Below, piece by piece: positions 54,985-64,000 of a DNA stretch of 64,000 nt. Position numbers and translations under genes: made by a program. Within the stretch, counting starts at the first letter, position 1, and every line of letters begins with the position of its first letter. The notes under the pieces were generated by a model. It was not told the DNA's origin. It searched no databases and saw only the letters and a program-made list of their open reading frames with translations. The DNA lies in NCBI GenBank assembly GCA_018135685.1, contig JAENPR010000348.1, positions 62,001 to 126,000 on the forward strand, read 5' to 3'. This DNA is from Themeda triandra (taxonomy: Eukaryota > Streptophyta > Magnoliopsida > Poales > Poaceae).

Positions 54985-55265
54985 GCGCCCAGTCGGCAGA
55001 GAGCCGCGTCCGCCGATCGGCTCGGACATCTACACAAAAAAATGGCCATTGGTGGCTAATCACTGCCGGATCTAACCACGTAGAGCCGGCACCGGTAGAG
55101 CTGCGTCCGCGATCGGCTCGGATATCTACACAAAAAATTGGCCGTTGGTGGCCAATCACCGCCGGCTCTAACCACGGCCGGCCTAAGACCGGAGACCCTG
55201 CGTCCGCGATGGGCTCGGTTTTTATAAAAATTGGCCGTTGGAGGCCAATCACCGCCGGTTTTGAA
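54985..55265. repeat. Tandem repeat of about 95 bp, three copies
   Basis: GATCGGCTCGGAYAT, then ACACAAAAAA, TTGGTGGC and AATCACYGCCGG recur from about 55013, 55107 and 55202. Each copy ends in a CCGGC half-hairpin. These look like diverged CACTA subterminal units that grew by duplication. Confidence 0.8.
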
Positions 55266-55289
55266 TAAGCGCCGGCGGTGATATGAGAC

Positions 55290-55880
55290 TCCTTATTGGG
55301 GGGCGTGCTCCCTCGATCAACACAACGAGAACCTTTGCTCCCACCTACCACGGCGGGGGTCTATAAAATGGCCCTCCTCCAAAGATAGAGCCTCCACCAT
55401 GGTTTGCAGTATCATTCTCCTTATTTCTCCAGTTCATTCTTTCTTCCTAATATTTCAAATACATGGCTTCTCTGTGGGATCAAGCCCTCCACATTCAAAT
55501 ATCTTTAGGCATCATAATAGTCCACCAAAATGGTGCACACATTTGATGCTAGAAGAATTCTACTGAAGATCAGCTGAGCCGAATGTTGGGGTACCCGGCG
55601 ACTGCACAAGCAAGTCCTACGAATGCGCAAGCAATTCCCTTTGTGCTTGCAAGTCCATGGAGTTTTCGCCGTCGTCACAAATCACCGAGGTCATGCAAAT
55701 CAACTTTTGCATAACCTCCTTTATAATCTCAACAGCGCAGACTCATAACCACCTCCCTTTGCGGGATGCAACAAGAATTGTCTTGAGTTGGTTAAATTAC
55801 AATGTGTTGATACACATGGATGTAATTTTAGTAAAAGGTCTTTGTTATCGTATATTTAACATGTATTTTATGATTTTTTT
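55290..55880 (+). other. CACTA promoter-like module 2
   Basis: CTCCCACCTACCACG, then TATAAAA at 55362, GCCCTCC, then ATGGCTTCTCTGTGGG and CAAGCCCTCCACATTC. It aligns to module 1 along about 550 bp but with many indels and stops. The shared core suggests a duplicated transcription start with non-coding or decayed product. Confidence 0.5.
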
Positions 55881-56037
55881 GTCTTCTATCTTTGTACTCA
55901 TTCTAAATAAATATTTCACTATTTACTATTAAAAGCCCTCTTTCCCATGGTATTGTTTTTGCACACATATCTATGTTGGTCTAAAATTAAATAAAAATAC
56001 ATTTCCCCTACCTATCTATCCCTGGACACTATTAAAA

Positions 56038-56125
56038 ATCCATGCATCGATTGCAAGCATCCATGCATCCATCGATTGCAGCATCCATGCATGCATCGAT
56101 TGCATCCATGCATGCATGCGAGCAT
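56038..56125. repeat. ATGCATCGATTGCATCC-type short repeats
   Basis: Four or five units of about 20-27 bp built of CATGCATC and CGATTGCA. They contain many CATGCA sites. Confidence 0.85.
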
Positions 56126-56139
56126 GTCAATTCCGACAT

Positions 56140-56290
56140 GGCGGGGTATCACTGCCGGTTCTTGGAAGGCGCCGGCGGTAATGTAGTATCACCGGCTTGG
56201 GTGTAACCACGGCCCGGCCGCGAATGTTACATATCACGGCCGGTTGTTGTTCCGAGCCATTTGTGATAACTAAGTTCCATCTATAAAATG
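56140..56290 (+). promoter_or_regulatory. CACTA promoter-like module 3: CCGGC hairpins and TATA box
   Basis: CACTGCCGGTTCTT...CGCCGGCGGT-type inverted repeats (56150-56180) and another pair near 56225-56260 precede TATAAAA at 56282. An ATG with MAPGYYY context follows at 56384. Confidence 0.5.
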
Positions 56291-56383
56291 CGGAGCCGGC
56301 CACATGCATACTCCGCCAACGCAAAGTCTGAGTTCACTTCCACTCTCACTTCTTGCCAAATCAACTTCGACGTAATTTTGCAA

Positions 56384-57549
56384 TGGCCCCAGGATATTAC
56401 TATGGTACATATATAATTTCTATATAGTTCGATTATTTTTGCATTCGATTATTTTTTTTAGCTAGTTCGTTTTAATTACTCAAGTTTTATTTATGATATA
56501 TTTTTGTTTCTATATTTATTGTTGAATTTATCGATCGGGTCTTCGCACAATGTACCACCTCCGCTACCGCCACCACGCCACCGGGTTTCCACGCGGCGCC
56601 GAGCCATTTGCTCCGATGTGCCCGTTAGGCCATTCCCTAGGCCGCCTATTGTATAAATCACTTTCCAATATCTCATATGTTTTTTGCGCTCATAAATAGA
56701 TATATTTAGTTAAATATATGATTGTTGAATTATTGCATTTTATTTTATGTCGCAGCTCATAGACCCATTAGAATGGCTACATGAAGCACTTACCCCGTTC
56801 TCTATTGATAACTGGAACGTGGTCACGACACCCGCCGACACCAATCCTCGGCTACGCGGTGTGAAATTAGTTTTGCCATCCCTTCAAGGCGCCCAAATGG
56901 TACCGAGAACAATATCCGGCGAAGGGGGCACCGGGCTTCTCCCGCAGGAGTGCCCAAGAAGGTGCCGTCAACCTCGCATACATGCACTTCGACATGTTGG
57001 ATTCAATATCCCCGATTTCTCGTACTACAAGGAGATGGCTTTGCGCTACCAAGGTTACACTGCTATATCACTTAGCGAATGGACCGCGGGAAGCAACACT
57101 TTTGATGTGGTACAATCAACATATATATATTGATATAATTAGATCATGCACATAATTTGTTGTTTAATTATTAAGTAGTAATATTATTATTTTTTTTTGC
57201 ACCACTTGCGATTGTGTCCCATGATGTTACATATTCTTCATGTGGTTTGATGGCCATTCTAAACCAAGCTCTGATTATTTCGGGTACGATTGGGATTGGG
57301 TTGACACCAATGGCTTGGACACGAGAACAAGGCAAACAATTCGGAATAAGGTTCACTAAGCAAGACACCGATGAAGTTTCGTAGGTGATGTCTACGGTCG
57401 ACCATTCGTTGTGTCTCACGTGGCACGGGAGAGTGCACTCATAAGGGCACTGCACTATATCGATACTGAGAGAGGATACACGATCGGAGACATCAACTGG
57501 CACATGTGGTTACTACAGTGGGTCAATGTGAATGGTCCAATCCCCTAGG
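56384..57549 (+). pseudogene. Unidentified CACTA-internal gene remnant
   Basis: A first exon MAPGYYY may splice at 56402 (TATG|GTACAT). A second begins after CGCAG at 56755 and reads LIDPLEWLHEALTPF, later RIHALRHVGFNIPDFS, YYKEMALRYQGYTAISLSEW. A third block gives YSSCGLMAILNQA and, in another frame, DVYGRPFVVSHVARES, LIRALHYIDTERGYTIGD and NWHMWLLQWVNVNG with a stop near 57547. Composition looks truly protein-like, but frames shift and I recognise no family. It could be a second CACTA ORF or a captured host gene. Confidence 0.4.
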
Positions 57550-58099
57550 TAGAAATTGAATCGATAATAGTTGGTTTGCAAGGTTGTAATTTTATTTTGT
57601 TTTAGTTATAATTTGTTTGCTCTAGTGTTTAATTGGTCTCAACACTTTGTCGATGCAAACATATGTCCTATGTATGAAATGTAGACCTTGTTGAGCGGAA
57701 CAATCTTGGTATTCATGAGTTCTCGAGTTGAGGCCATCTAAGGTTTCAAAAGCTGGCATGTAGGACCGATCACTTCGACAATCTTTGTAGCTCGGGCCAT
57801 CTAGGGTTCGGTCAAATTGTATTTTGTAAAACAAACAAGGTTGACCTTGTCAAACTTGGTCAAATGAGGCACTAAATGATCTCAAATGAAAAACTTTTGA
57901 ATACAAAAGTGTTAGAACTCATCAAGATCTAAATTTGATACATAGAACATTTTTTCATTTGAGAAACTAGAAAAACTACACAAAAAATACTGTTTCAAAA
58001 TCCAATTTACTAAAAGTCCTGCGCTTGAGAACAATCACACGCGGCCTCGTTAAGAGCCCGCAGATTCGGGATCATTCGCCGGGCATTTGTATCTCCAAG
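57550..58099. other. Spacer, no gene seen
   Basis: AT-rich sequence with no supported feature. Confidence 0.45.
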
Positions 58100-58170
58100 C
58101 CGGCAGGGATAACAGGAATTGCTGCCGGTTTGTAGTTGGATCAGGCAGTGATGGTGTCTGGTATATAAAC
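58100..58170 (+). promoter_or_regulatory. CACTA promoter-like module 4: hairpin and TATA box of second gene
   Basis: AAGCCGGCAGGGAT and ATTGCTGCCGGTTT form an imperfect hairpin. GGCAGTGAT follows, then TATATAAAC at 58162. A GC-rich leader begins about 40 bases on. Order and spacing resemble modules 1-3. Confidence 0.5.
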
Positions 58171-58950
58171 GAACGGGCGGGGAAAATGAAAATTTTATTT
58201 CCCCCTCATTTCCCCGCCCGTTCTCCCTCTTCTTCCCCACGCTCCGCCCGACGCCGCAACGACGAGGACCGCCACCACCCCACGCCGCCGCCGCCCGCGT
58301 CGAGGAGCAGGTCCACCGTCGCCCGTGCCGACGAGGACCGCCACCACCCCGCTCCGCCGCCGCCCGCATCGGCAGCCCTAGCGCGCCAAGTCGAGCACGC
58401 CGTGCGCGCCTCTGCTGCCCAGTGCTCCGGCGCGCTGAGCGCCAACGCGCGCCTACTCCACCGGCGCCGCCGCTGCCTACTCCACCGGCCGCACGCACCT
58501 CCGGCTTCTTCTTCTTGCGGGTCACAACATTTGGAGCGCGCGGTCGCAGGGCTTCTCTCGTCACGAGGTAGGTACCCTCCACCCTGCCCCTTACATGTTT
58601 GACGAAATGTTTCTGAGCGCCGCCGCCTTCACAGACACCGAACTCCAGCGCCACCGCCCCCCTGCCGACGAGCACCGTCGCCCGCCGTGTGGAGGAGTAT
58701 CACTAGAGGCCCCTCCTCAATCCCCAGCACCCTCGCGCCGACGAGCACCGCCGCCCGCCGTGTGGAGGAGCACCTCCAGCGGCCGCTTCCTCCATCCCCA
58801 GCTTCTCCGCGCCTTTGACAACCACCGCCGGGCCCTTCCTCCTGCGCCACCGCCAACACTCCGACGAGCACCACCACTGCCCCCTTCAGCCAGCGCCACC
58901 GTGCTTCACGCGGTTAGCCATCGATCCCTCCCTGCTCTTAGATGATAAGC
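58171..58950 (+). other. GC-rich leader of the CACTA second gene
   Basis: Arg/Pro/Ala/His-rich translations in all frames and internal near-repeats (for example GACGAGGACCGCCACCACC at 58261 and 58332). A donor CGAG|GTAGGTAC lies near 58564. Likely untranslated or low-complexity N-terminal sequence; I call no ORF. Confidence 0.45.
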
Positions 58951-58954
58951 TCTA

Positions 58955-59165
58955 AATGTTATGCTAAATGATATGCTAATTGATATGCTAAATGTTATGC
59001 TAATTGATATGCTAAATGACATGCTAAATGATGTTAAGCTCAAAAATGTTATGCTCTAAATGATGATATGCTATACAATTAATGATGATATGCTCTAAAT
59101 GATGCTCTAAAATGATGATATGCTAGATGATATGCTCTAAATGATGCTCTAAAATTATGATATGT
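58955..59165. repeat. AT-rich minisatellite (ATATGCTAAATG type)
   Basis: GATATGCTAAAT, GTTATGCTAATT and ATGATATGCTCTAAA units of 12-22 bp repeat about a dozen times. The array probably sits in an intron just before the next exon. Confidence 0.9.
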
Positions 59166-59445
59166 AGTCAACCATGGCAAAGCATACTATGTTGTTCATG
59201 TTGGTCGTACTCCCGGAATCTATCGAACTTGGGAGGATTGCAACACTCAAATACATCGCTACCCCGGTAATTTGCACAAGAAGTACTACACGTAAGCCGA
59301 CGCCGTGAGGGCCTACAATGAGTGGAGGCTTGCGAACCCTCGCCGGAGCGAGGCATTGGAGATTGAAGAGCACGCGCCACCGGTGATTTTAGAGCGTCGC
59401 ACTAGTGATCGAAGAGAAGCCACCCGTCTTAGATGGGAAGACTAG
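59164..59445 (+). pseudogene. RNase H1 N-terminal (viroplasmin-type, hybrid-binding) domain exon
   Basis: In one frame: KAYYVVHVGRTPGIYRTW, EDCNTQIHRYPGN, LHKKYYT, stop, ADAVRAYNEWR. The GRxPGIYxTWxEC pattern and the closing AYNEW are diagnostic of the small domain (PF01693) that binds RNA/DNA hybrids at the start of eukaryotic RNase H1; it is also found in other proteins. The stop TAA (59293-59295) falls inside the domain. A cryptic GTAAG overlaps it, but the homology runs through, so I read a nonsense change. An acidic/basic tail ends at TAG 59443. It lies between the leader and the transposase-type exons of the CACTA second gene. Whether it is spliced to them is unproven. Confidence 0.7.
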
Positions 59446-59679
59446 GACGATCTTTGCTCCTTATTCTTGGAAAGATGCCATGCTTGTGCTTATGGCTATT
59501 GTCATTGCTTTTTTTATTGGGAAGTCGATGTAGAGTAGTTTGTCAACTTAGTAGCATGTGTTCAATGAAACAATGAGTAGTTTGGCACTTAATATTACAC
59601 TATGTAATAAATCTTTGCCCTTTTTTTCATAATAATTGTGCCTAGTAAAAACGCGAACTAACCATGATCATGTCACAGC

Positions 59680-62578
59680 CATGCGTCGCATTCCCCGTTC
59701 CCGAAAAAACCTTGGGGAGCAAGCTGCGGGTCACAATCAGGCTAACCAAGCAAATCGGGATGTTGATAGCCCGAGTGATTTTCTGGACCTAAGCGGTTAT
59801 GACCAAGATAACCAACCTAACCAGGTAAATTAGGTGTGATTTTATGATGTTGCCACGTTCGTTAATCAATTGATAGAGGGTATATTAACTTACTCCTATT
59901 TTTAGAATGAACCTACGCCGGCCAATGCGGATGCCAATGCGGAGGCCAATGCGGAGGCCAATGCGGAGCCCAATGTGGAGGCCAATGCGGAGCCCAATGC
60001 GGAGGCCAATGCGCTGGCCCAAGGACCAGAGGGCTCGGGTCGCACCAGAGTCAGAACCAAGCGTGGCCCGACAAAGCTTCATCAAGACAAGCATTATCGG
60101 GTCACAAGATTTGATGAATTCGGGATGCCGGCCTCACCGGAAATTGCCTGTGAGAAAATACTTCTCAACCCTCGGCATCCTTGTTAGGGACTTTGTCCCC
60201 TTGAAGTACTTGGAAGTGGAGGGGCAAAGAACCCGAAAATCCGGAAGATCCGGAAGATCCGAGAAGATCCGAAAGATACGGAAAATGCGGAAGCGGTGCA
60301 CCGGGTGTGGTCCCCGCTAGTATCAAGAGAGTGATATGGGAGTCACAGATCCCAAAGTATTTCACTTTCCCTTCGGAAGGCCCTTTATTTAACAGAGAGA
60401 AGGCCCGAAAGAAAACCTACCAAAAAATGGGGACAATGTTCAAGTATTTCAGGAATCAAAATTACAAGAAATATGTTACACAAAATCGAGATCCAGACTT
60501 TGCGCATGGAGAGATTACCAAGCAGGCGCCATTCTGGGAGGAATTCAAGGAGCACTGCGCCTCCGAGGATTTCTAAGCACTTAGCGTGAAGAATCAGGCG
60601 AACTCGCGGAAGTCAGACAATCCACATCATTGTGGCTCCCGTGGATATGCCAAGTTGGTGCCCGTTATTGAGGCGGAATTTGAGAAGCGGGCTAGACTTA
60701 TGGAACAAAACATTGAAGTTGAGACTGCAGATTGGGAGGAGAGGGCGATAATGTACTGTATCGGGAGGAACTGCCGTCACGGTGATGATGGGAGCTTCAA
60801 TGTCTTAAATCATCCAAAGAATACAAAGCGTATAAACGATCCAGTCGTCAGCGCCCTCGTCAGGAGGATCTCTCAGGTCCAAGACGAGGTGAGGCAAGGC
60901 ACTCACAACTCTAACAGGGAGAACGACGTGCTCACCCAAGCACTTGGGAACAGGGGAGCACCCGGTCGCACCGGGGAACCGGTGTGGTTAATTGGTTCGA
61001 AGGATTCTCGGACGAGGCCAATACTTACCGGAGCCGCGACCGGGGAAAACGAGAACGAGTGGAAGAGACAAGGAGGATGATTCGTGAGCTGGATGAAAAA
61101 TGGGAATCCAGGGTTGCAGCTATCGTTGAGGTGAAAGTCAGCGAAGTCCTGGCCTCCCGTCAAACGGAGGGTCTAGCACCGGACCTTACGCTGCAGCAGA
61201 ACCTTACACTACATCAAAACCGAAGGTCAAGCTGTGGCTCGACCCCTATTGTAAGGGAATTAGACTCGAATGCGCCTCATCCGTTGGACAACATCAGTGA
61301 AAACGTCAATGTCAGGCTGTACATCCAACAGTCATGGACAAAGGACAAGGTAGCGATTGGCCGAGCCTGGCCTGCGGGAGATGGCACCATTAATGGCACC
61401 CCAATTCCACCGGGGTATGCCCATGTGACCATCGACATGGTACTTGAGAAGAAGTACAACAAGATACTGATCGAGCACCCCGCATCGCAGTCCATGCCGA
61501 AACTTGGCCAGAACAAGGGATGTCATGTGGCCTGGCGTAAGCGCCTCATTAAGCTTGAGCACGAGTTGTCCTCGGACGAAGAGGATGAGGAAGACGGCCA
61601 ATGCGGCTCCTCGCCCTTACCATCTTCGAGCGGAGGACAAGCCCCTGGGATGCAAAGAACCACGGGGACGACCTCTCCTCCTCGCCAAAGACTCTCCTCT
61701 TCCAAGTTCACATCCACCTCCACCTCCACCTCCTACTCGCCGAAGACACCGCCACCTCCACCTCCACCTCCACCTCCTACTCGCGAGAAGACACCGCCAC
61801 CTCCACCTCCTCCTCCCGAACCTAATGTTGTTCCCGCTTTCGGTCGCTCTACATCAAGAGGGTCCACACAAAACCCCTCCGCCGGAAAAGGAAAGGTTCC
61901 TACCGGCTCTACACCCGTCTCTAAAGGACAGCAGAAACATCCTCCTGCGCCTAAAGCAACAACTAATGCATCGTCACAAAAGCGCAAAAGATCCTCAGAG
62001 GAGGTTGACCAAGTGCAGAAAGAGAAAAACAAGAGGCCATTCAGTGGCAGCATTACAAACATTATGCGGCCAAAAGCCGGTCCCACTTGTACCTAAGGAC
62101 GCTTATGTTACATTCCTTAAGCAACTTGGCACCATGACCCATGACAGTCAATCCCTCGAATTTAAAAAGCATCGATCGAACAAGTACAAAAATGAAATGA
62201 CCGACGAGGACGATTTCCATATCCATGCACTTAGAATAAATGAATTGCTGGCAAAAGACCCTGCACGGACCAGAGAAGAAGTGGAGGAAATCTATTGGGC
62301 CTCAGTGGGGACCGTACCTTTGGCAAAGAAGTTTGAGCTTAAAATGGATTTGGTTCTCCCGGAGGAATATGAGGGATTGCCCGCCCCACTTAAGCGCTTG
62401 CATGATTATTACTTGTATCATTCACGGTCACCGAAACCGCATCGTTTTTGTCATTATCAATCCTCCGCTGTTTTTTTTTATCAAGAAGAAGTGAAATACG
62501 ACGTTGATTGGGAGTGCTGTTCAACTGTACCAAAGACGCAACCTCGATGTACAGATTTTGTGCTTGTGGACCATGTAA
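59680..62578 (+). pseudogene. CACTA second gene: plant transposase (PF03004-type) domain and Pro-rich hinge
   Basis: First exon ends NQPNQ|GTAAAT (59825); the next starts after TTTTAG at 59907. Then come acidic repeats (NAEANAEPN), KHYRVTRFDEFGMP, RDFVPLKYLEVEG, MFKYFRNQNYKKYV, FWEEFKEHCASEDF, stop (60574), then SRKSDNPHHCGSRGYAKL. This matches the Ptta/En-Spm plant transposase domain. A coiled Arg/Glu segment, YIQQSWTKDKVAIGRAWP, a hinge with runs of 6-10 prolines (61740-61820) and a basic KRKRSSEE stretch follow. The last part, KKHRSNKYKNEMTDEDDF and PEEYEGLPAPLKRLHDYY, leads to the protease exons (donor at 62574). Frameshifts near 60170, 60990 and 62080 and one stop make it a pseudogene. 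Role in binding the hairpin ends is inferred from the family. Confidence 0.7.
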
Positions 62579-62665
62579 GTACCCTACACACATGAAATGC
62601 TACAGAATGCTCTTTCTAGACACAAATTGTTTAATTTTGTGCACTTTACATGATTTTTTATGCAG

Positions 62666-63578
62666 GCTAGTTGCAAAATATTGCTTCTTAAGGCAGCGCC
62701 AACTCGGCCACATAGGCTTCTTAGACCCTATCAGGGTCAATCAAAAAGCCTGCCTCGGCCAACTTGGTAATTCCTCCGGCGTGGATAACATGGTAGAGAT
62801 ATTGGTGCTGATTTTTGAAGCGTTTTTTGACAAAAAGAAAACCCACATACTTCTACCCTACAACTTCAAGTATGTGTTCTTGACCACGGGTGTTTACACT
62901 AATTTTTTTCCGGACTATTCGTTACTTACGGTATTTCGATTGCAGCGAACATTACGCCCTCGTTTGTGTTAATCTTATAAAAAATGAGATCGAGGTGTGG
63001 GACTCCAAGAAAAAGCCACTTTGGAGGATATGCAGCCAGCATTCGACGTTTGAATGCGTAAGCGATGCTAGCAACACCATAGTCCTATGATCACAATATG
63101 CCTTTTCTATTTATTCCTTTTAAATATTCTTCCTAATTTTGCATAGTGTGCGGAAGAAGCATAGAGGTGGGACGCAAACAGATTTCAATGTCGTTGAAAT
63201 GACCAAGATCCCGTACCTCAAACAGCCGTATGCCAACAATGAGTGTGGCTTCTATGTCATGTGGGCGATGTACCGCTATATTGGACAGCCTACAAAGATG
63301 CCAGATGAATTTGTGAGTATAACTGTCGGTTTTCATTTATTTCTTTTAATGCAAAAAATCATATATACTTTGTACTGATTTTTATACTTGCCTCTTTTTG
63401 GAACAAGCGTGAGAAATTTAATCATCAAAGGCTGCTAGATTATGAGATAGAGACACTTCGGTGCGAGGTGGCAAAATTCATGGTGGCGGATGTGTTTTCA
63501 ACAGGTGGCTTATATACAATTGCAACGCAAAGAAGTATAAGGATCATTATACAAAAGAGGACATCGCCCTTTCGCTAG
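62666..63578 (+). pseudogene. CACTA second gene: C48/Ulp1-like protease domain
   Basis: Exons 62666-62869, 62946-63057, 63147-63312 and 63408-63578 have clear GT-AG borders. They show GHIGFLDPIRVNQ, THILLPYNF, then EHYALVCVNL (candidate His), IEVWDSKKK (Asp), then LKQPYANNECGFYVMWAMYRYIG with the Gln and catalytic Cys. Intron positions match the copy at 7269-8222. All triad residues are present. The join of exons 2 and 3 is out of phase by one base, so this copy is not strictly intact. The protein ends RTSPFR. Its place next to the transposase-type domain suggests one fused second protein. Confidence 0.75.
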
Positions 63579-63800
63579 ATTCTTATGCATAATTTCTTAT
63601 TTTATTGTTGTCGAAAAAATATTTGTGTAACGAATATACAAGTGCATGTTCGATGGAAACTAGTAGCATAATAAATTTTATATAATGATAGTTCTATATT
63701 TATTATTCATAATTATTCGTTATATAATTACTGTCCAATATTATTATTGTAATTATATAATTATTATAATTACAAATAAAAAAGAATGGAAAAATAAAAT
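63579..63800. other. AT-rich 3' spacer of CACTA
   Basis: TAATTATTATAATTAC-type sequence with no gene. Corresponds to 8223-8427 of the first CACTA. Confidence 0.5.
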
Positions 63801-64000
63801 CACCGCCGGATCCAGCCCTAACCCGGCGGTGTTCTTCCCGACAACACCGTCGGCTTAACACTCAAGCCGGCGAGTGTTTTCCCTAACAACACTATCGGCT
63901 CTGGAATGGGCCGGCGGTGTTCGCTCTGAAAACACTGATCGGTTTTAGGAATGAACCGGCAGTGTTCGTCCCGAAACACTGATCGGTTTTAGAAATGAAT
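63801..64000. repeat. CACTA right subterminal hairpin array, cut by window
   Basis: Units such as CACCGCCGG...CCGGCGGTG and ACACTGATCGGTTTTAG...CCGGCAGTGT, spaced about 47-50 bp, as in 8428-8889. Variation among units is greater here. The terminus lies beyond the window. Confidence 0.8.

Larger units (their letters stand above)
47538..64000 (+). mobile_element. CACTA element, right-hand part with second gene, runs past window
   Basis: After the TNP2 end come hairpin/TATA modules, the second gene (viroplasmin-type, plant transposase and Ulp1-like domains) and a right hairpin array at 63801-64000. This is the usual gene order for grass CACTA elements. The left end was lost at the retrotransposon join. 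Confidence 0.65.

Noticed and set aside
37488..64000. One single 26 kb CACTA from the 37488 hairpins to the right edge
   Set aside because: The hairpin/TATA/GC-rich order at 37488-38732 is on the minus strand and the transposase is present twice in overlapping halves, so at least two or three elements are joined.

Overview
This is a stretch of plant nuclear DNA, almost certainly from a grass. Genes have GT-AG introns, GC-rich coding starts and TATA promoters, and they sit in a dense bed of grass-type transposons: CACTA elements with CACTGCCGG hairpin ends, Ty3-type LTR elements starting TGTAACAC, Helitrons ending CTAG, and LINEs. A panicoid grass is my guess; I cannot fix the species. Nothing bacterial, no CRISPR array and no rRNA was seen.

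Layout. 1-7268 is a non-autonomous LTR retrotransposon (5' LTR cut by the window edge) that landed in the C48/Ulp1-like protease ORF of a CACTA element. The right end of that CACTA follows (7269-8908), closing with an array of about ten short hairpins. 9246-11693 holds a Helitron 3' end and a complete 2.2 kb Helitron on the minus strand. Both sit in a partial copy of the DNA just downstream of the small gene at 14092-14301; that second copy acts as an empty-site control. 11763-12185 is a LINE scrap, and 15333-19160 is a nearly intact but 5'-truncated LINE.

Host genes. (1) A 69-codon Cys-rich one-pass membrane protein (14092-14301, +). (2) A ten-exon SBT5-type secreted subtilase (19747-26399, -). 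It is complete except for one missing base in exon 5 and has a tRNA-Ile(AAU) gene inside one intron. (3) A broken fragment of ATP-dependent phosphofructokinase (about 27600-28115, -). (4) Two tandem BMT5-like (DUF2431) Rossmann methyltransferase genes on the minus strand. The first (28958-33086) looks intact and carries a long repeat-rich tail. The second (35408-37441) is short and has lost its first splice donor.

37488-64000 is transposon on transposon. It holds a short CACTA derivative, a decayed TNP2-type transposase gene, a 5'-deleted Ty3-like element, and a second copy of the transposase split by a 4.17 kb solo LTR with a perfect 5-bp target duplication. After these come several promoter-like modules beside CCGGC hairpins, and then the second CACTA gene: an RNase H1 N-terminal (viroplasmin-type) domain, a plant transposase domain, a proline hinge and a C48/Ulp1-like protease domain. 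The window ends inside the right hairpin array of that element.

I found no clearly new biological system. The strongest unusual points are the two Helitrons with a local empty site, the repeated TATA/hairpin modules in the CACTA, the RNase H1 N-terminal domain in the CACTA second-gene region, and repeat arrays whose units are multiples of three in the methyltransferase tail.
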